Notes: generated from the sequence alone by a model not told the origin. A stretch of 28,183 bases of DNA from JACTOJ01 sp032335695 (GCF_032335695.1 NZ_JACTOJ010000035.1:1-28183), one strand, 5' to 3'. Positions 1-7,439 are shown, counted from the first letter of the stretch. Program-made: numbers and translations.

Positions 1-62
1 GCCTTCCGATTTTATACCGATATTTTGATTATTGACAAAACTAGAGGTTTTCATTAACATTT

Positions 63-78
63 ATGATACTTGTATCAT
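63..78. promoter_or_regulatory. Short perfect palindrome, possible operator
   Basis: The sequence ATGATAC-TT-GTATCAT is a perfect 7-bp inverted repeat with a 2-nt centre. It lies about 25 bp downstream of a TTGACA hexamer at 32-37, which has no convincing -10 partner. It could be a repressor site of a gene left of the window or a small hairpin. No adjacent gene supports a role. Confidence 0.25.
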
Positions 79-82
79 GCAA

Positions 83-290
83 AGCTATGTTTTAAAAGAA
101 TGTTGATAAAGACGTTTTTCGTAAATGAACTCTAAGGCTTGCTTTATCATAATTGGCTACCCATTTTAATGTGCCGTCCTGGCACTAAAATGGCTTTGCC
201 CATCCTGGGCAAAATTACGCCAATTATAAGTCGCAATCCCTAAGAGTTCCTAGAACTCAAACGATAATATCAACATTTTAAAACATAGCC
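83..290. repeat. Large branched palindromic repeat, copy A
   Basis: This 208-bp element starts AGCTATGTTTTAAAA and ends TTTTAAAACATAGCC, so its ends are inverted repeats. The two halves remain complementary inward as far as ATAATTGGC / GCCAATTAT. The apex carries two further hairpins, 162-192 (GTGCC/GGCAC with a T/A-rich lower stem) and 195-213 (TTTGCCC/GGGCAAA). The strand would fold as one long stem with a two-armed head. It has no ORF. A second copy lies at 12427-12662 with the same architecture. It is probably a non-autonomous mobile or structured element; no known family is recognised. Confidence 0.85.
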
Positions 291-302
291 TTCCCCACCG
301 AA

Positions 303-351
303 GGAATGTTTTAAATCAGTGTAAAAATCAACACTGATTTAAAACAGAGCC
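303..351. repeat. Small palindromic repeat, linked to copy A
   Basis: Perfect 16-bp arms, TGTTTTAAATCAGTGT (307-322) and its complement (331-346), surround the loop AAAAATCA. The outer ends GG...GCC echo the termini of the large element 12 bp to the left. The same large-plus-small arrangement recurs at 12427-12723, so the two parts form a composite unit. The arm and loop sequences are shared with the copies at 5395-5432 and 12680-12717. Confidence 0.85.
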
Positions 352-371
352 AAAGAAAAATATTTCTAAAA

Positions 372-422
372 AGCTATGTTTTAAGAGAATGCTGAAAAAC
401 AACACTTATTTAAAACAGAACC
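372..422. repeat. Small palindromic repeat, diverged copy
   Basis: Begins AGCTATGTTTTAAG and ends ATTTAAAACAGAACC, with imperfect complementary arms. It is a degenerate member of the repeat family, third in the cluster between the window start and the terminator of the nucleotidyltransferase gene. Confidence 0.6.
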
Positions 423-426
423 TTAT

Positions 427-465
427 AAAAAAATAAACTGCTGACAGTTATTACACTGTAAGCAG
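427..465 (-). terminator. Intrinsic terminator of the nucleotidyltransferase gene
   Basis: On the minus strand, CTGCTTACAGT and ACTGTCAGCAG pair around a 6-nt loop with one mismatch, followed by TTTATTTTTTT. The hairpin overlaps the last codons and stop of the upstream gene. Confidence 0.75.
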
Positions 466-1263
466 TAACTCCTTCAGTAGCTTATCCAAATTCTCTATTA
501 ATAGATCTATTTCTTTTAATATATCTGAACTATTTGAAGCTGAAAGCTTCAATATATTGCTTATATTTACTTCCATATCCTCTGGTACCTTAAACCCATT
601 GTCTTTTATAATTTTAATAAGCTTTTTTTCTCCAGGATGAGGGAATTCATTTATTGCAAATATGATATCAAAGTAGCTTGCCAGAAAGGCTGCAACCCTA
701 TGATTAACACTTACATAATCATCTCTTTTTAATGCCTTTTCTATTTGATAGTAATATGAGGGCATTTGTGATTTTAATAAGGGATAGTTCTTTTTTATTA
801 TGTTTTGCTTTAATTCATAAGGATATGCCATCTTGAACTTATCTTGAAGTCTTTTTAAATTTCCATTCCTGTCGTAAAGAATCACTGAATTTATAAAGTT
901 CGACCAAAAACAAGTTGTATATCCTGTATCAGCTTCACATTTTATTAAAGTTCTAGACAATGCTCTTTCTATAAATTCTAACTCTCTATATATTATTTCC
1001 ACAGGTATATTTTCTTCTTTTAAAATACCATCATCCTCTGTTTCCCAGAAAGTATTATTCAATTCTATGTAACTGCAAAATTCATTAGTAATATCTTTTC
1101 TTTTTTCTATTGGTATTTCCTTAGACAGATACATATAAATATCATAATCTGAATTTTTATCATTAGTTTTGGTAGCATGAGAGCCTGCCAATAATATTCC
1201 TTCTACTTCTTCTAATTCAGAAAAAGCCTTCAGCATTTTTGATAGTTCTTTACTAATATCCAT
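451..1263 (-). CDS. Nucleotidyltransferase-domain protein (DUF4037-like)
   Basis: This 270-residue protein has the polymerase-beta nucleotidyltransferase signature near residues 24-42. The signature is GSHA, then SDYDIYMY, with the two metal-binding Asp residues spaced as in aminoglycoside adenylyltransferases and MNT-like enzymes. A third acidic position may be the Glu in VEIIY near residue 88. The rest is mainly helical, with an AAFLASYFD stretch matching the helical C-terminal region of DUF4037 proteins. The ATG start is preceded by AAAGGA. It lies 27 bp downstream of the phosphotriesterase-like gene, and the two are probably cotranscribed. The target (drug, nucleotide or protein) cannot be read from the sequence. 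It is not a MNT/HEPN toxin pair, because no HEPN partner is adjacent. Confidence 0.8.
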   Translation of the reverse strand: MDISKELSKMLKAFSELEEVEGILLAGSHATKTNDKNSDYDIYMYLSKEIPIEKRKDITNEFCSYIELNNTFWETEDDGILKEENIPVEIIYRELEFIERALSRTLIKCEADTGYTTCFWSNFINSVILYDRNGNLKRLQDKFKMAYPYELKQNIIKKNYPLLKSQMPSYYYQIEKALKRDDYVSVNHRVAAFLASYFDIIFAINEFPHPGEKKLIKIIKDNGFKVPEDMEVNISNILKLSASNSSDILKEIDLLIENLDKLLKELLLTV

Positions 1264-1290
1264 AAATATATCCTTTCAAATAAACTTTAT

Positions 1291-2220
1291 CTAGGCTAAA
1301 TCTAAAAGTCTTAAAGGGTTTTCCACTAATAGCTTATGAAATATTTCATCTCCAATTCCTTTTTCCTTGCAATAAGGAATAAACTCCCGAAATATTCTGT
1401 CATAAGGCAGCATATCCTCTTTTGCATTTCTTTCTCCGAAATAAAAGGTGCCCGCATCCTGCGAAAGCAGTAATCTATCCAGCATATTATTTTGCTTTAA
1501 TTTTTTAATGGCCTCTGCCTGCCAGCTAAATTCCTTACATCTCCCTATATAATCGAACTCTATCCATATACCTTTTCCAAGAAGCTCAGTTATAATTTCA
1601 AAATTTTGCTCCACATCTCCATGAACCCAAATAAATTTATCTAATGATAATTTTTCATCTTCAACAATTTTAACTGCTTTTAATGCAGAATGTGCAGGTA
1701 TAGTGTGGCACTGTATAGGAAGCTTAGTTTTAATGCTTGTCCTAGCTGCAGCCCTAAGTATTTTTTCCTGGAATTCGGTTATTTTCCCAGTATCCCCTAA
1801 TGCTAGCTTTATGTATGCAGGTTTTATGTCCGTGCCCTCCATTCCATTAGTAAAATCTGAAGTCCAAATTTCAACTATTTCATCAATGCTCTTTCCTTTA
1901 AGTGTATCTGGAATAAATTTTTCTTCCTGATTGCTTCCATCCCAAGCACCAGTATTAGTTAATATATTTAATCCTGATCTCTTAGCACATTCCTGCAATA
2001 TTCTCAAGTCCCTGCCAGATCCCAATGTACTAGCATCTACAAAAGTATTGCAGCCGCAGCTTTTAATATCTAGTAAATAGGGAAGCATAGTGTTTACTAC
2101 TTGTTCTATATCGTATTCCTTTGTGCTTTTAGCTCCAGCTCTGTCCCAGGTTATATGTTCATGCATTAGGGTTATGCCTAATTCATTAGGCTTTATTTTG
2201 CCAAGAACTGAATTTATCAT
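1291..2220 (-). CDS. Phosphotriesterase-family metal-dependent hydrolase
   Basis: This 309-residue TIM-barrel amidohydrolase keeps every expected metal ligand of the phosphotriesterase family: HEH near residue 20, the bridging Lys in AYIKLALG, His in IQCHT, His in WVHGD, and Asp in LSQDAG. The family includes organophosphate hydrolases, lactonases and the N-acetyltaurine hydrolase PTER. The natural substrate here is unknown, and a lactone or amide is as likely as a phosphotriester. An upstream in-frame ATG at 2247 lacks a binding site. The chosen ATG has GAGAGAGG nine bases upstream and a promoter directly before it. The stop is TAG. It is followed by the nucleotidyltransferase gene. Confidence 0.85.
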   Translation of the reverse strand: MINSVLGKIKPNELGITLMHEHITWDRAGAKSTKEYDIEQVVNTMLPYLLDIKSCGCNTFVDASTLGSGRDLRILQECAKRSGLNILTNTGAWDGSNQEEKFIPDTLKGKSIDEIVEIWTSDFTNGMEGTDIKPAYIKLALGDTGKITEFQEKILRAAARTSIKTKLPIQCHTIPAHSALKAVKIVEDEKLSLDKFIWVHGDVEQNFEIITELLGKGIWIEFDYIGRCKEFSWQAEAIKKLKQNNMLDRLLLSQDAGTFYFGERNAKEDMLPYDRIFREFIPYCKEKGIGDEIFHKLLVENPLRLLDLA

Positions 2221-2259
2221 ATTGTTTAACCTCTCTCTATAATACATTTTATACTTACA

Positions 2260-2268
2260 ATTATACCA
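2260..2268 (-). promoter_or_regulatory. Extended -10 promoter of the phosphotriesterase-like gene
   Basis: The minus strand reads TGGTATAAT, a consensus extended -10 element, about 40 bp upstream of the chosen start. No good -35 hexamer is present, as is common for extended -10 promoters. The HD-GYP gene ends just upstream, so this promoter gives the pair independent expression. Confidence 0.5.
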
Positions 2269-2283
2269 TGTATAACCAATGAA

Positions 2284-3192
2284 TTATATATAAAATTGTG
2301 TACCTGAATATTTTCTCAATTCATTTATGGCGAAGCTAAAATTCTGTCTTTCTCTGTATACTCTGCTGGAGGTCATAGCATCAAAGGCATCTGCCACTGC
2401 TATTATAGCCGCACATTCCGGTATCTCTTTTCCTCTTAAGCCCGATGGATATCCTTTGCCATCATATCTTTCATTGTGGTACAAAATCATATCTAATATT
2501 TTGTTTTCCTTGAAATTTTCAATTGGTTTCACCATGTCAAACCCCATTGAAGGATGCTGTTTTATTATATTGTACTCTTCCTTAGTCAGCCTTGCAGGCT
2601 TGTTTAAAATATTATCGCTTATACCTATTTTCCCTATATCATACAGCAAAGCTCCAGTAAATATAATCTCACATTCTGCTTTTGAGTATTTCAATTTATT
2701 AGCTATTATCCTGGCATATTCGGCTACATTTTTAGAATGAAAAGCCGTATAATTATCTCTGGATTCAATGGTTCTGGCCAATGTCATTATGAACTGTACT
2801 GTGTCTTTTTGCTGTTTACTATGTGTCTTTATTAAATATGAAATAAGAAAGCATATAATAAAATGAGAAAAACAAGTTATGTAAAAGAAGCTCATAAAAT
2901 GCAAAAAGCTTAGAGGTTCATAGTTATTCCCATGCGTTAATTCACTTGGTGAAAAATAGATTAGTGTCATGGAACTAATAACACTAATTGCTAGCTGCTG
3001 AAATACACTAAAAAGTGAAATGCCTGCCGCCACCATAACCACTGTAAATATAGGATTGGGGCGGTCATAGTATACATACTTGCTAAGCACAACAGCCAGT
3101 ATGAAAATAAAAAAAGTTATGCCGCGAAATATTTTAGTGTTTTCTCCAAAAATACGCCAACTAAAATAATTGAATTCTCTCTGTAACTTCAT
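2284..3192 (-). CDS. Membrane HD-GYP-type protein, degenerate and C-terminally short
   Basis: This 302-residue protein has an N-terminal membrane region of about four segments (residues 20-125) and a cytoplasmic HD-GYP domain (about 140-302). Active HD-GYP proteins hydrolyse c-di-GMP. Conserved parts include FHSKNVAEYA, KQHPSMG, DGKGYPSGL and VADAFDAMTS. Two metal ligands are altered: the HD pair reads LYDIGK (His to Tyr, a one-base C-to-T change) and the usual HHE reads HNE. The protein stops at SGTQFYI, where the family normally continues about 20 residues after GTQFDP. It is either a catalytically dead sensor or a decaying gene. The start is well supported by GAGGAG eight bases upstream. 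Confidence 0.8.
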   Translation of the reverse strand: MKLQREFNYFSWRIFGENTKIFRGITFFIFILAVVLSKYVYYDRPNPIFTVVMVAAGISLFSVFQQLAISVISSMTLIYFSPSELTHGNNYEPLSFLHFMSFFYITCFSHFIICFLISYLIKTHSKQQKDTVQFIMTLARTIESRDNYTAFHSKNVAEYARIIANKLKYSKAECEIIFTGALLYDIGKIGISDNILNKPARLTKEEYNIIKQHPSMGFDMVKPIENFKENKILDMILYHNERYDGKGYPSGLRGKEIPECAAIIAVADAFDAMTSSRVYRERQNFSFAINELRKYSGTQFYI

Positions 3193-3355
3193 ATAAACTA
3201 CTCCTCGTATAATTAATTTAGTAGTAATCTCATATGCTTTGTAATTAATATTACTTTCAAGATTATATCTTTGAATTATGGCACAATTATGTCATAAATA
3301 TAAAATAATTATGTGATTTGAAAGCAGGAACTAATATTTTTAATAAATCCCAAGC

Positions 3356-3382
3356 AAAAAACCGTACCTTTATGATACGGTT
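3356..3382 (-). terminator. Intrinsic terminator of the MFS-marR operon
   Basis: On the minus strand AACCGTA (3376-3382) and TACGGTT (3360-3366) form a 7-bp stem followed directly by a T tract. It lies 26 bp past the marR-type stop. Between it and the HD-GYP start (3193-3355) I see A/T-rich DNA with a TATAAT-like box but no convincing -35. Confidence 0.8.
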
Positions 3383-3407
3383 AATTACGGATGTATAATT
3401 AAAATTT

Positions 3408-3851
3408 TTATTTAGATAATCTTGTTGATAACAAATCGGGCAGCGATGTAAAAATCTCCGCCATTGCCTTACGCTGCTTTTCAGACATATTGCTGAGGGC
3501 CTCAATTTCTGCTGCTTTAAGTTCATCAAGTATGGCTTTAGCATATTTATGACCTTGCTCCGTAAATTTTACTACCTTATTTCTTCGATCTTTAGGATTT
3601 ATTTCTCTCTGAATATATCCATTATCCTCAAGCCCAGATAATATCAATGAAACTGTCTGCTTAGGCAGAAATAATTTATCACAAATTTCATTTTGTGTAC
3701 AATATGGAGAATCATTTATAACATATAGAACAAATAGAGTTGTATCGTGTATACCATGATTTTTAGACCATACACGATAAATATCATTAATTCTAAACCA
3801 TGATTTATAATAGATATCCAGTAATTCTATAAATTCTTTTTCTTCTCTCAT
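3408..3851 (-). CDS. MarR-family transcriptional repressor
   Basis: This 147-residue winged-helix protein has the usual MarR length. The recognition helix lies in NEICDKLFLPKQTVSLILSGLEDNGYI (about residues 53-79) and the wing carries the conserved DRR in NPKDRRNKVVKFTEQG. Long helices at both ends form the dimer interface. It starts 3 bp after the efflux gene on the same strand, so the two form one transcript. A perfect palindrome at the operon promoter is the obvious autoregulatory operator. MarR proteins of this type release DNA on binding a small phenolic or drug ligand; the ligand here is unknown. Confidence 0.9.
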   Translation of the reverse strand: MREEKEFIELLDIYYKSWFRINDIYRVWSKNHGIHDTTLFVLYVINDSPYCTQNEICDKLFLPKQTVSLILSGLEDNGYIQREINPKDRRNKVVKFTEQGHKYAKAILDELKAAEIEALSNMSEKQRKAMAEIFTSLPDLLSTRLSK

Positions 3852-3854
3852 AGC

Positions 3855-5306
3855 TTATGCACTCTTTCTCTCTATCTTAGGCATGATTACAGATAAAACA
3901 AGAGACATTGCCGATATAATTATAAGTATTATAAATAGAACATGTAAGGAACTGGTTAATGAAAGCTTTATCTGCTCACTAGTTATAGCACTATTATGAG
4001 CGGATGACTTATATAAGTTGCTTGGCTCCACTCCTGTTATGCCTATTCCATTAAAATACTTTACTATATATAAATTAAATATACTTCCAAACACGCTTAC
4101 TCCTATTGTCTGTCCTATAGTCCTAAGTAAGGAATTAGTAGCAGTAGCCGCACCTCTTTTGTTATATTCTACCGATTCCTGAATAATTATTGTTAAAGTA
4201 GTAAAAGCTCCACCAAGAGCAAAGCCCATTATAGAAACATATATTAATACTAATATTATTGGTGAATCTATTCCCAAAGTAGGCAGTAATATAGTGCCCA
4301 CAAGCAATATTGAATTAGATATAAGTATTACTGCTTTGTCTCCATATTTCACTATGCATTTTCCCAAAATTACCGAAGATACAAGCCATGCTACAGACAT
4401 TGGAGCCAGTGCTAATCCTGATATGGTAGCATTAAAGCCTAGAACGTTTTGTATATATATGGGCATATATACATCAGAGCCTATAAGTATAGCAGAAGCT
4501 AAAAAGCTTATTATATTCACAATAGAACTAGTTTTTGTGAATACATCAAAAGGAATTATTGGTTCTTTTGCTCTTTTTTCTATTTGATAAAAAGCTGTTA
4601 ACAATATAATAGTTATTATCACGGATACTATTATAAATACATTGTGATCAATACTTATATTCTCTGTTAGTAAAAATATATCTAGGAAAACAATCATAGC
4701 AAGAGATAAAGTAATAATCCCTGGAAAGTCTATCTGATGCTTCTTCTTCTCAAAATTTTCATCTAAATTCCTTTGAATAAGTATAACTGATATTATTCCA
4801 AAAGGAAGATTGATAAAGAAAATCCAATGCCAAGAAAGCACATCAATTAATGTTCCTCCTAGGAAAGGACCTGCTAAGCTTGCTACTCCCCATACTGTAC
4901 CTATAAGTCCCTGTATCCTTGGCCTTTCTTCTAAGGTAAATATATCTCCAATTATTGTGTATGTAACTGTAAATATAGCACCTGCGCCTAAACCTTGAAT
5001 TGCTCTAAAGGCGATTAGCATATACATGGTCTGAGATAATCCGCACAAAAAGCTTCCAGATAAAAATATTATTATTCCTATTGAAAGCATATTCTTTCTC
5101 CCATATAAATCTGACAGTTTGCCATATATAGGAGTGGAGATAGCAGAAGTCAATAAATATGCTGAAAAAACTAAACTAATAATTTCAAACCCCTGTAAAT
5201 CCTTCACTATGGTAGGAATAGCTGTAGTAACTACGGTTCCCTCTACTGCTCCTAAAAACATCGCTACCATTAATGCTATTACTATATTTCTTTTCTTTGA
5301 ATTCAT
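3855..5306 (-). CDS. DHA2-family (EmrB/QacA-like) MFS drug efflux permease
   Basis: This 483-residue protein has about 14 hydrophobic segments, the hallmark of DHA2 proton/drug antiporters. Motif A, GKLSDLYGRK, follows the second segment; the antiporter motif C region reads GVASLAGPFLGG. It starts MNSKKRNIVIALMVAMFLGA with the family-typical VTTAIPTI in segment 1. An upstream in-frame ATG at 5363 falls inside the -10 box and the operator, so it cannot be the start for that promoter. The chosen ATG at 5306 has only a weak binding site (AAGTGGG, rather distant). It is cotranscribed with a MarR repressor, pointing to inducible export of a toxic compound. Confidence 0.88.
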   Translation of the reverse strand: MNSKKRNIVIALMVAMFLGAVEGTVVTTAIPTIVKDLQGFEIISLVFSAYLLTSAISTPIYGKLSDLYGRKNMLSIGIIIFLSGSFLCGLSQTMYMLIAFRAIQGLGAGAIFTVTYTIIGDIFTLEERPRIQGLIGTVWGVASLAGPFLGGTLIDVLSWHWIFFINLPFGIISVILIQRNLDENFEKKKHQIDFPGIITLSLAMIVFLDIFLLTENISIDHNVFIIVSVIITIILLTAFYQIEKRAKEPIIPFDVFTKTSSIVNIISFLASAILIGSDVYMPIYIQNVLGFNATISGLALAPMSVAWLVSSVILGKCIVKYGDKAVILISNSILLVGTILLPTLGIDSPIILVLIYVSIMGFALGGAFTTLTIIIQESVEYNKRGAATATNSLLRTIGQTIGVSVFGSIFNLYIVKYFNGIGITGVEPSNLYKSSAHNSAITSEQIKLSLTSSLHVLFIILIIISAMSLVLSVIMPKIERKSA

Positions 5307-5334
5307 TCCGCAACAAAACCCACTTTCATAAGCA

Positions 5335-5360
5335 ATATTCGTCCAATAATGGACGAATAT
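5335..5360 (-). promoter_or_regulatory. Probable MarR operator (perfect inverted repeat)
   Basis: ATATTCGTCC and GGACGAATAT are perfect 10-bp arms around AATAAT. The site begins immediately downstream of the -10 box and covers the expected transcription start of the efflux-marR operon, an ideal position for repression by the MarR protein encoded in the same operon. Confidence 0.75.
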
Positions 5361-5361
5361 C

Positions 5362-5390
5362 ATTATAAACTAAAAAACATTATTAATCAA
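5362..5390 (-). promoter_or_regulatory. Promoter of the efflux-marR operon
   Basis: On the minus strand, TTGATT (5385-5390), 17 bp and TATAAT (5362-5367). A small palindromic repeat ends 5 bp upstream of the -35 box. Confidence 0.7.
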
Positions 5391-5394
5391 TAAA

Positions 5395-5437
5395 GTTTTA
5401 AATCAGTGTAAAAATCAACACTGATTTAAAACAGACC
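5395..5437. repeat. Small palindromic repeat
   Basis: GTTTTAAATCAGTGT (5395-5409) and its exact complement (5418-5432) flank the loop AAAAATCA, ending ACAGACCC. Arms and loop match the copies at 303-351 and 12680-12723. It sits between two divergent genes, next to the efflux promoter. Confidence 0.85.
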
Positions 5438-5514
5438 CAATAAAATATAAGGAAACTTACAGCATTTGCTGAATAGTATAGTTATAGATTACTATTAAAG
5501 AGGAGGATATTTTA

Positions 5515-6459
5515 TTGAGTAAGAAAGGTTTAATTTTAGGGATTTCCATCGTTTTACTGATAATTTTAGGCTATTCAGGAACTAAAATATATAATTATTA
5601 TTACCGCAATAATAAAAACCTGACTTCAAACCATAAAACAAATACCTCAAGTTTGAGCCAAAAGCCTGCTGCTGTAACTGAAAATGCTTCTTCCCCTGCT
5701 TCAGAATCCAAGCCAGCTGAAGCAACTCCTTCTTCACCTGATTCCTCAGACAAAGCAACTGTAAAAATAACAGCATACAAAAAAGGAGACAAAGGTGATA
5801 AAATTGTAGAAATACAAAAAAGACTTCAGGCTTATGGATATAAATTAGATATAGATGGCTCCTTTGGAAATGACACCTTCAATGCAATCTACGATTTTCA
5901 AACTAGACTTGCTTTACATGCTGACGGAATAGTTGGACCAGAAACTCTAGAAAAGCTTCAGCAGGAACCTACGGAAAAGACAAAATATACTCCACCTGCA
6001 CCTGCACCTGCACCTGCCCCAGCTAGTAATGCTACTTCTCATAACCTTTTAGAACAATATGTTAATGAAAATTCCTTTAATAGTTCTACTGGCTATTTTG
6101 TTTGGATAGATTTAGCTTCTCAAAAGGTAAATTTATTTACGGGCAGCAGCAAGAATTGGAAGCTTCTAAAATCCATGAGCTGCAGCAGCGGAAAAGCCTC
6201 CACTCCTACTGTGAAAGGTAATTTTTCAATTCAAAGCAAAGGTTCCTATTTCAGGGTAAATAGCAATGTAATTTGTAAGTATTATTCTCAATTCTATGGT
6301 AACTATTTGCTGCACAGTGTTCTCTTAGATAACAACGGCAATGTGGTTGATGGAACTCTTGGAAAGCCAGTATCTCATGGCTGCGTTAGACTTGCTATTA
6401 ATGACGCAAAATATATATACGACAATGTTCCCATAGGCACAGCTGTTTTAGTAAAATAG
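5515..6459 (+). CDS. Membrane-anchored L,D-transpeptidase with peptidoglycan-binding domain
   Basis: This 314-residue protein cross-links or modifies peptidoglycan outside the membrane. An N-terminal anchor (residues 5-24) is followed by a Ser/Thr/Ala-rich linker and a PG_binding_1 domain (about 92-147: YKKGDKGDKIVEIQKRL, DGSFGNDT, FQ, DGIVGPETLEKL). Next come a Pro-Ala repeat linker encoded by four CACCTG hexamers and a YkuD catalytic domain (about 195-314). The catalytic motif SHGCVRLAINDA contains the nucleophilic Cys and its His. Translation starts at TTG with an excellent GAGGAGG eight bases upstream. The stop is TAG. No clear terminator follows; a palindrome TTGAAT-TGT-ATTCAA lies at 6493-6507. 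It is a single-gene unit divergent from the efflux operon. Confidence 0.9.
   Translation: MSKKGLILGISIVLLIILGYSGTKIYNYYYRNNKNLTSNHKTNTSSLSQKPAAVTENASSPASESKPAEATPSSPDSSDKATVKITAYKKGDKGDKIVEIQKRLQAYGYKLDIDGSFGNDTFNAIYDFQTRLALHADGIVGPETLEKLQQEPTEKTKYTPPAPAPAPAPASNATSHNLLEQYVNENSFNSSTGYFVWIDLASQKVNLFTGSSKNWKLLKSMSCSSGKASTPTVKGNFSIQSKGSYFRVNSNVICKYYSQFYGNYLLHSVLLDNNGNVVDGTLGKPVSHGCVRLAINDAKYIYDNVPIGTAVLVK
5993..6016 (+). repeat. Four tandem CACCTG hexamers inside the L,D-transpeptidase gene
   Basis: Four exact copies of CACCTG encode the Ala-Pro repeats of the linker between the peptidoglycan-binding and catalytic domains. In-frame slippage would change linker length without breaking the gene. 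Confidence 0.8.
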
Positions 6460-6613
6460 ACATGCTTCTTCAGTAATAAATTTCTATTGTTATTGAATTG
6501 TATTCAAGCTGCTATCATATGTTTTTCAAGAAAATCCTGTTTATATATATAAACCTTGATATTACTATTCTTATATATTAACATTTATTTAGTTTGAAAG
6601 GATATGTTTTAAA

Positions 6614-7333
6614 ATGTATGATATTAAAGGAATTTTATTAGATTCAGGCAGGGTACTGAATGTATCTGCCACTGGTCACTGGCACATAACCCCTAACTTT
6701 TTCTCATATGTGGACAAAGGTAAATTCTATTCCCTATCTTCTTCAGCTAGAAAGTCAGCTTTTAATAAAGCCGGAGAATATATAAATAAGCAAAATCTAA
6801 TCATGGATGAAGCTGAAGAATACAAGCATTTTTTAAGGTACTATGAAATATTTTCTACTTGCCTTCCTGAACTTAAGTTAGAAAAAGAGGCAGTGGAAAG
6901 CATTGCTAAAGACCATGTATATAACTATAGCAAATACACCTTTTTTAGTGATGTATATGAAGTAATTCCAGAGCTAAGCAAGCATTATAAATTAGCCGTA
7001 GTTTCAGATGCATGGCCATCTCTAGAGAATGTATTTAAGGCTGCTGGGTTAAGAGATTATTTTTCTTCCTTTGTGATTTCCTCGAAAAAAGGCGTCACAA
7101 AACCTAATGAATTAATGTACAAAACTGCACTGGAGGAGCTTCATATTAAATCTGAAGAGGCGATATTTATTGATGACAGTATACTAAACTGCAAGGGTGC
7201 GCTAAAGCTTGGAATAACTTCTTTTGTCATGTGCAGAGACAAAAGATTATATAGGTATAATAAATTATTTAATAGAAAATATAAACCAATCAACAATCTG
7301 TTGAATTTAAAAAATATATTGATAAGAAGTTAA
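6614..7333 (+). CDS. HAD-superfamily hydrolase
   Basis: This 239-residue Rossmannoid phosphatase-like protein has motif I as LLDSGRVLN, keeping the nucleophilic Asp but not the usual second Asp (D-S-G, as in the YihX-like D-x-G variants). Motif II is VVSDAWPS, motif III KKGVTKPNE with the Lys, and motif IV FIDDSILN. The helical cap lies between about residues 20 and 110. A conserved GHWHITPNFF stretch directly after motif I marks a distinct subgroup. The binding site GAAAGGA lies rather far (about 11 bases) from the ATG. The start region reads AGGATATGTTTTAAAATG, which resembles the ends of the palindromic repeats. The substrate is unknown. Confidence 0.85.
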   Translation: MYDIKGILLDSGRVLNVSATGHWHITPNFFSYVDKGKFYSLSSSARKSAFNKAGEYINKQNLIMDEAEEYKHFLRYYEIFSTCLPELKLEKEAVESIAKDHVYNYSKYTFFSDVYEVIPELSKHYKLAVVSDAWPSLENVFKAAGLRDYFSSFVISSKKGVTKPNELMYKTALEELHIKSEEAIFIDDSILNCKGALKLGITSFVMCRDKRLYRYNKLFNRKYKPINNLLNLKNILIRS

Positions 7334-7350
7334 GACTTTAATAGCCCGCA

Positions 7351-7407
7351 GACTGCTTCTTTCTGAAGTTAATGAAGCAGCCTAAAAGCTTTACTGCTTT
7401 AGACTGC
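7351..7407. terminator. Two adjacent hairpins between convergent genes
   Basis: CTGCTTC (7353-7359) pairs with GAAGCAG (7374-7380). A second imperfect stem follows (AGCCTAAAAGC / GCTTTAGACT, about 7379-7406). The site is between the ends of the convergent HAD and thiE genes and is a plausible bidirectional terminator, but neither strand shows a clear T tract. Confidence 0.4.
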
Positions 7408-7439
7408 TTTCCATTTACAGCATCATTATAAAACATAGC

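Noticed and set aside
83..422. CRISPR array, suggested by repeated hairpin-like units
   Set aside because: The units differ in length, are not regularly spaced, have no unique spacers of constant size, and recur singly elsewhere in the window.
451..1263. MNT/HEPN toxin-antitoxin pair
   Set aside because: The nucleotidyltransferase is 270 residues, longer than MNT antitoxins, and no HEPN gene is adjacent.
1703..1930. ORF antisense to the phosphotriesterase-like gene
   Set aside because: Shadow frame with no binding site, and the minus-strand frame has full family motifs. Similar antisense frames across thiM, the efflux gene, the permease and the LRR gene were left out for the same reason.
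3287..3544. 85-residue minus-strand ORF overlapping the end of the MarR gene
   Set aside because: It runs through the MarR coding sequence in another frame and across its terminator, with no family resemblance.
5582..5792. Two minus-strand ORFs inside the L,D-transpeptidase gene
   Set aside because: They are complements of the low-complexity linker and lack ribosome binding sites; the plus frame is clearly coding.
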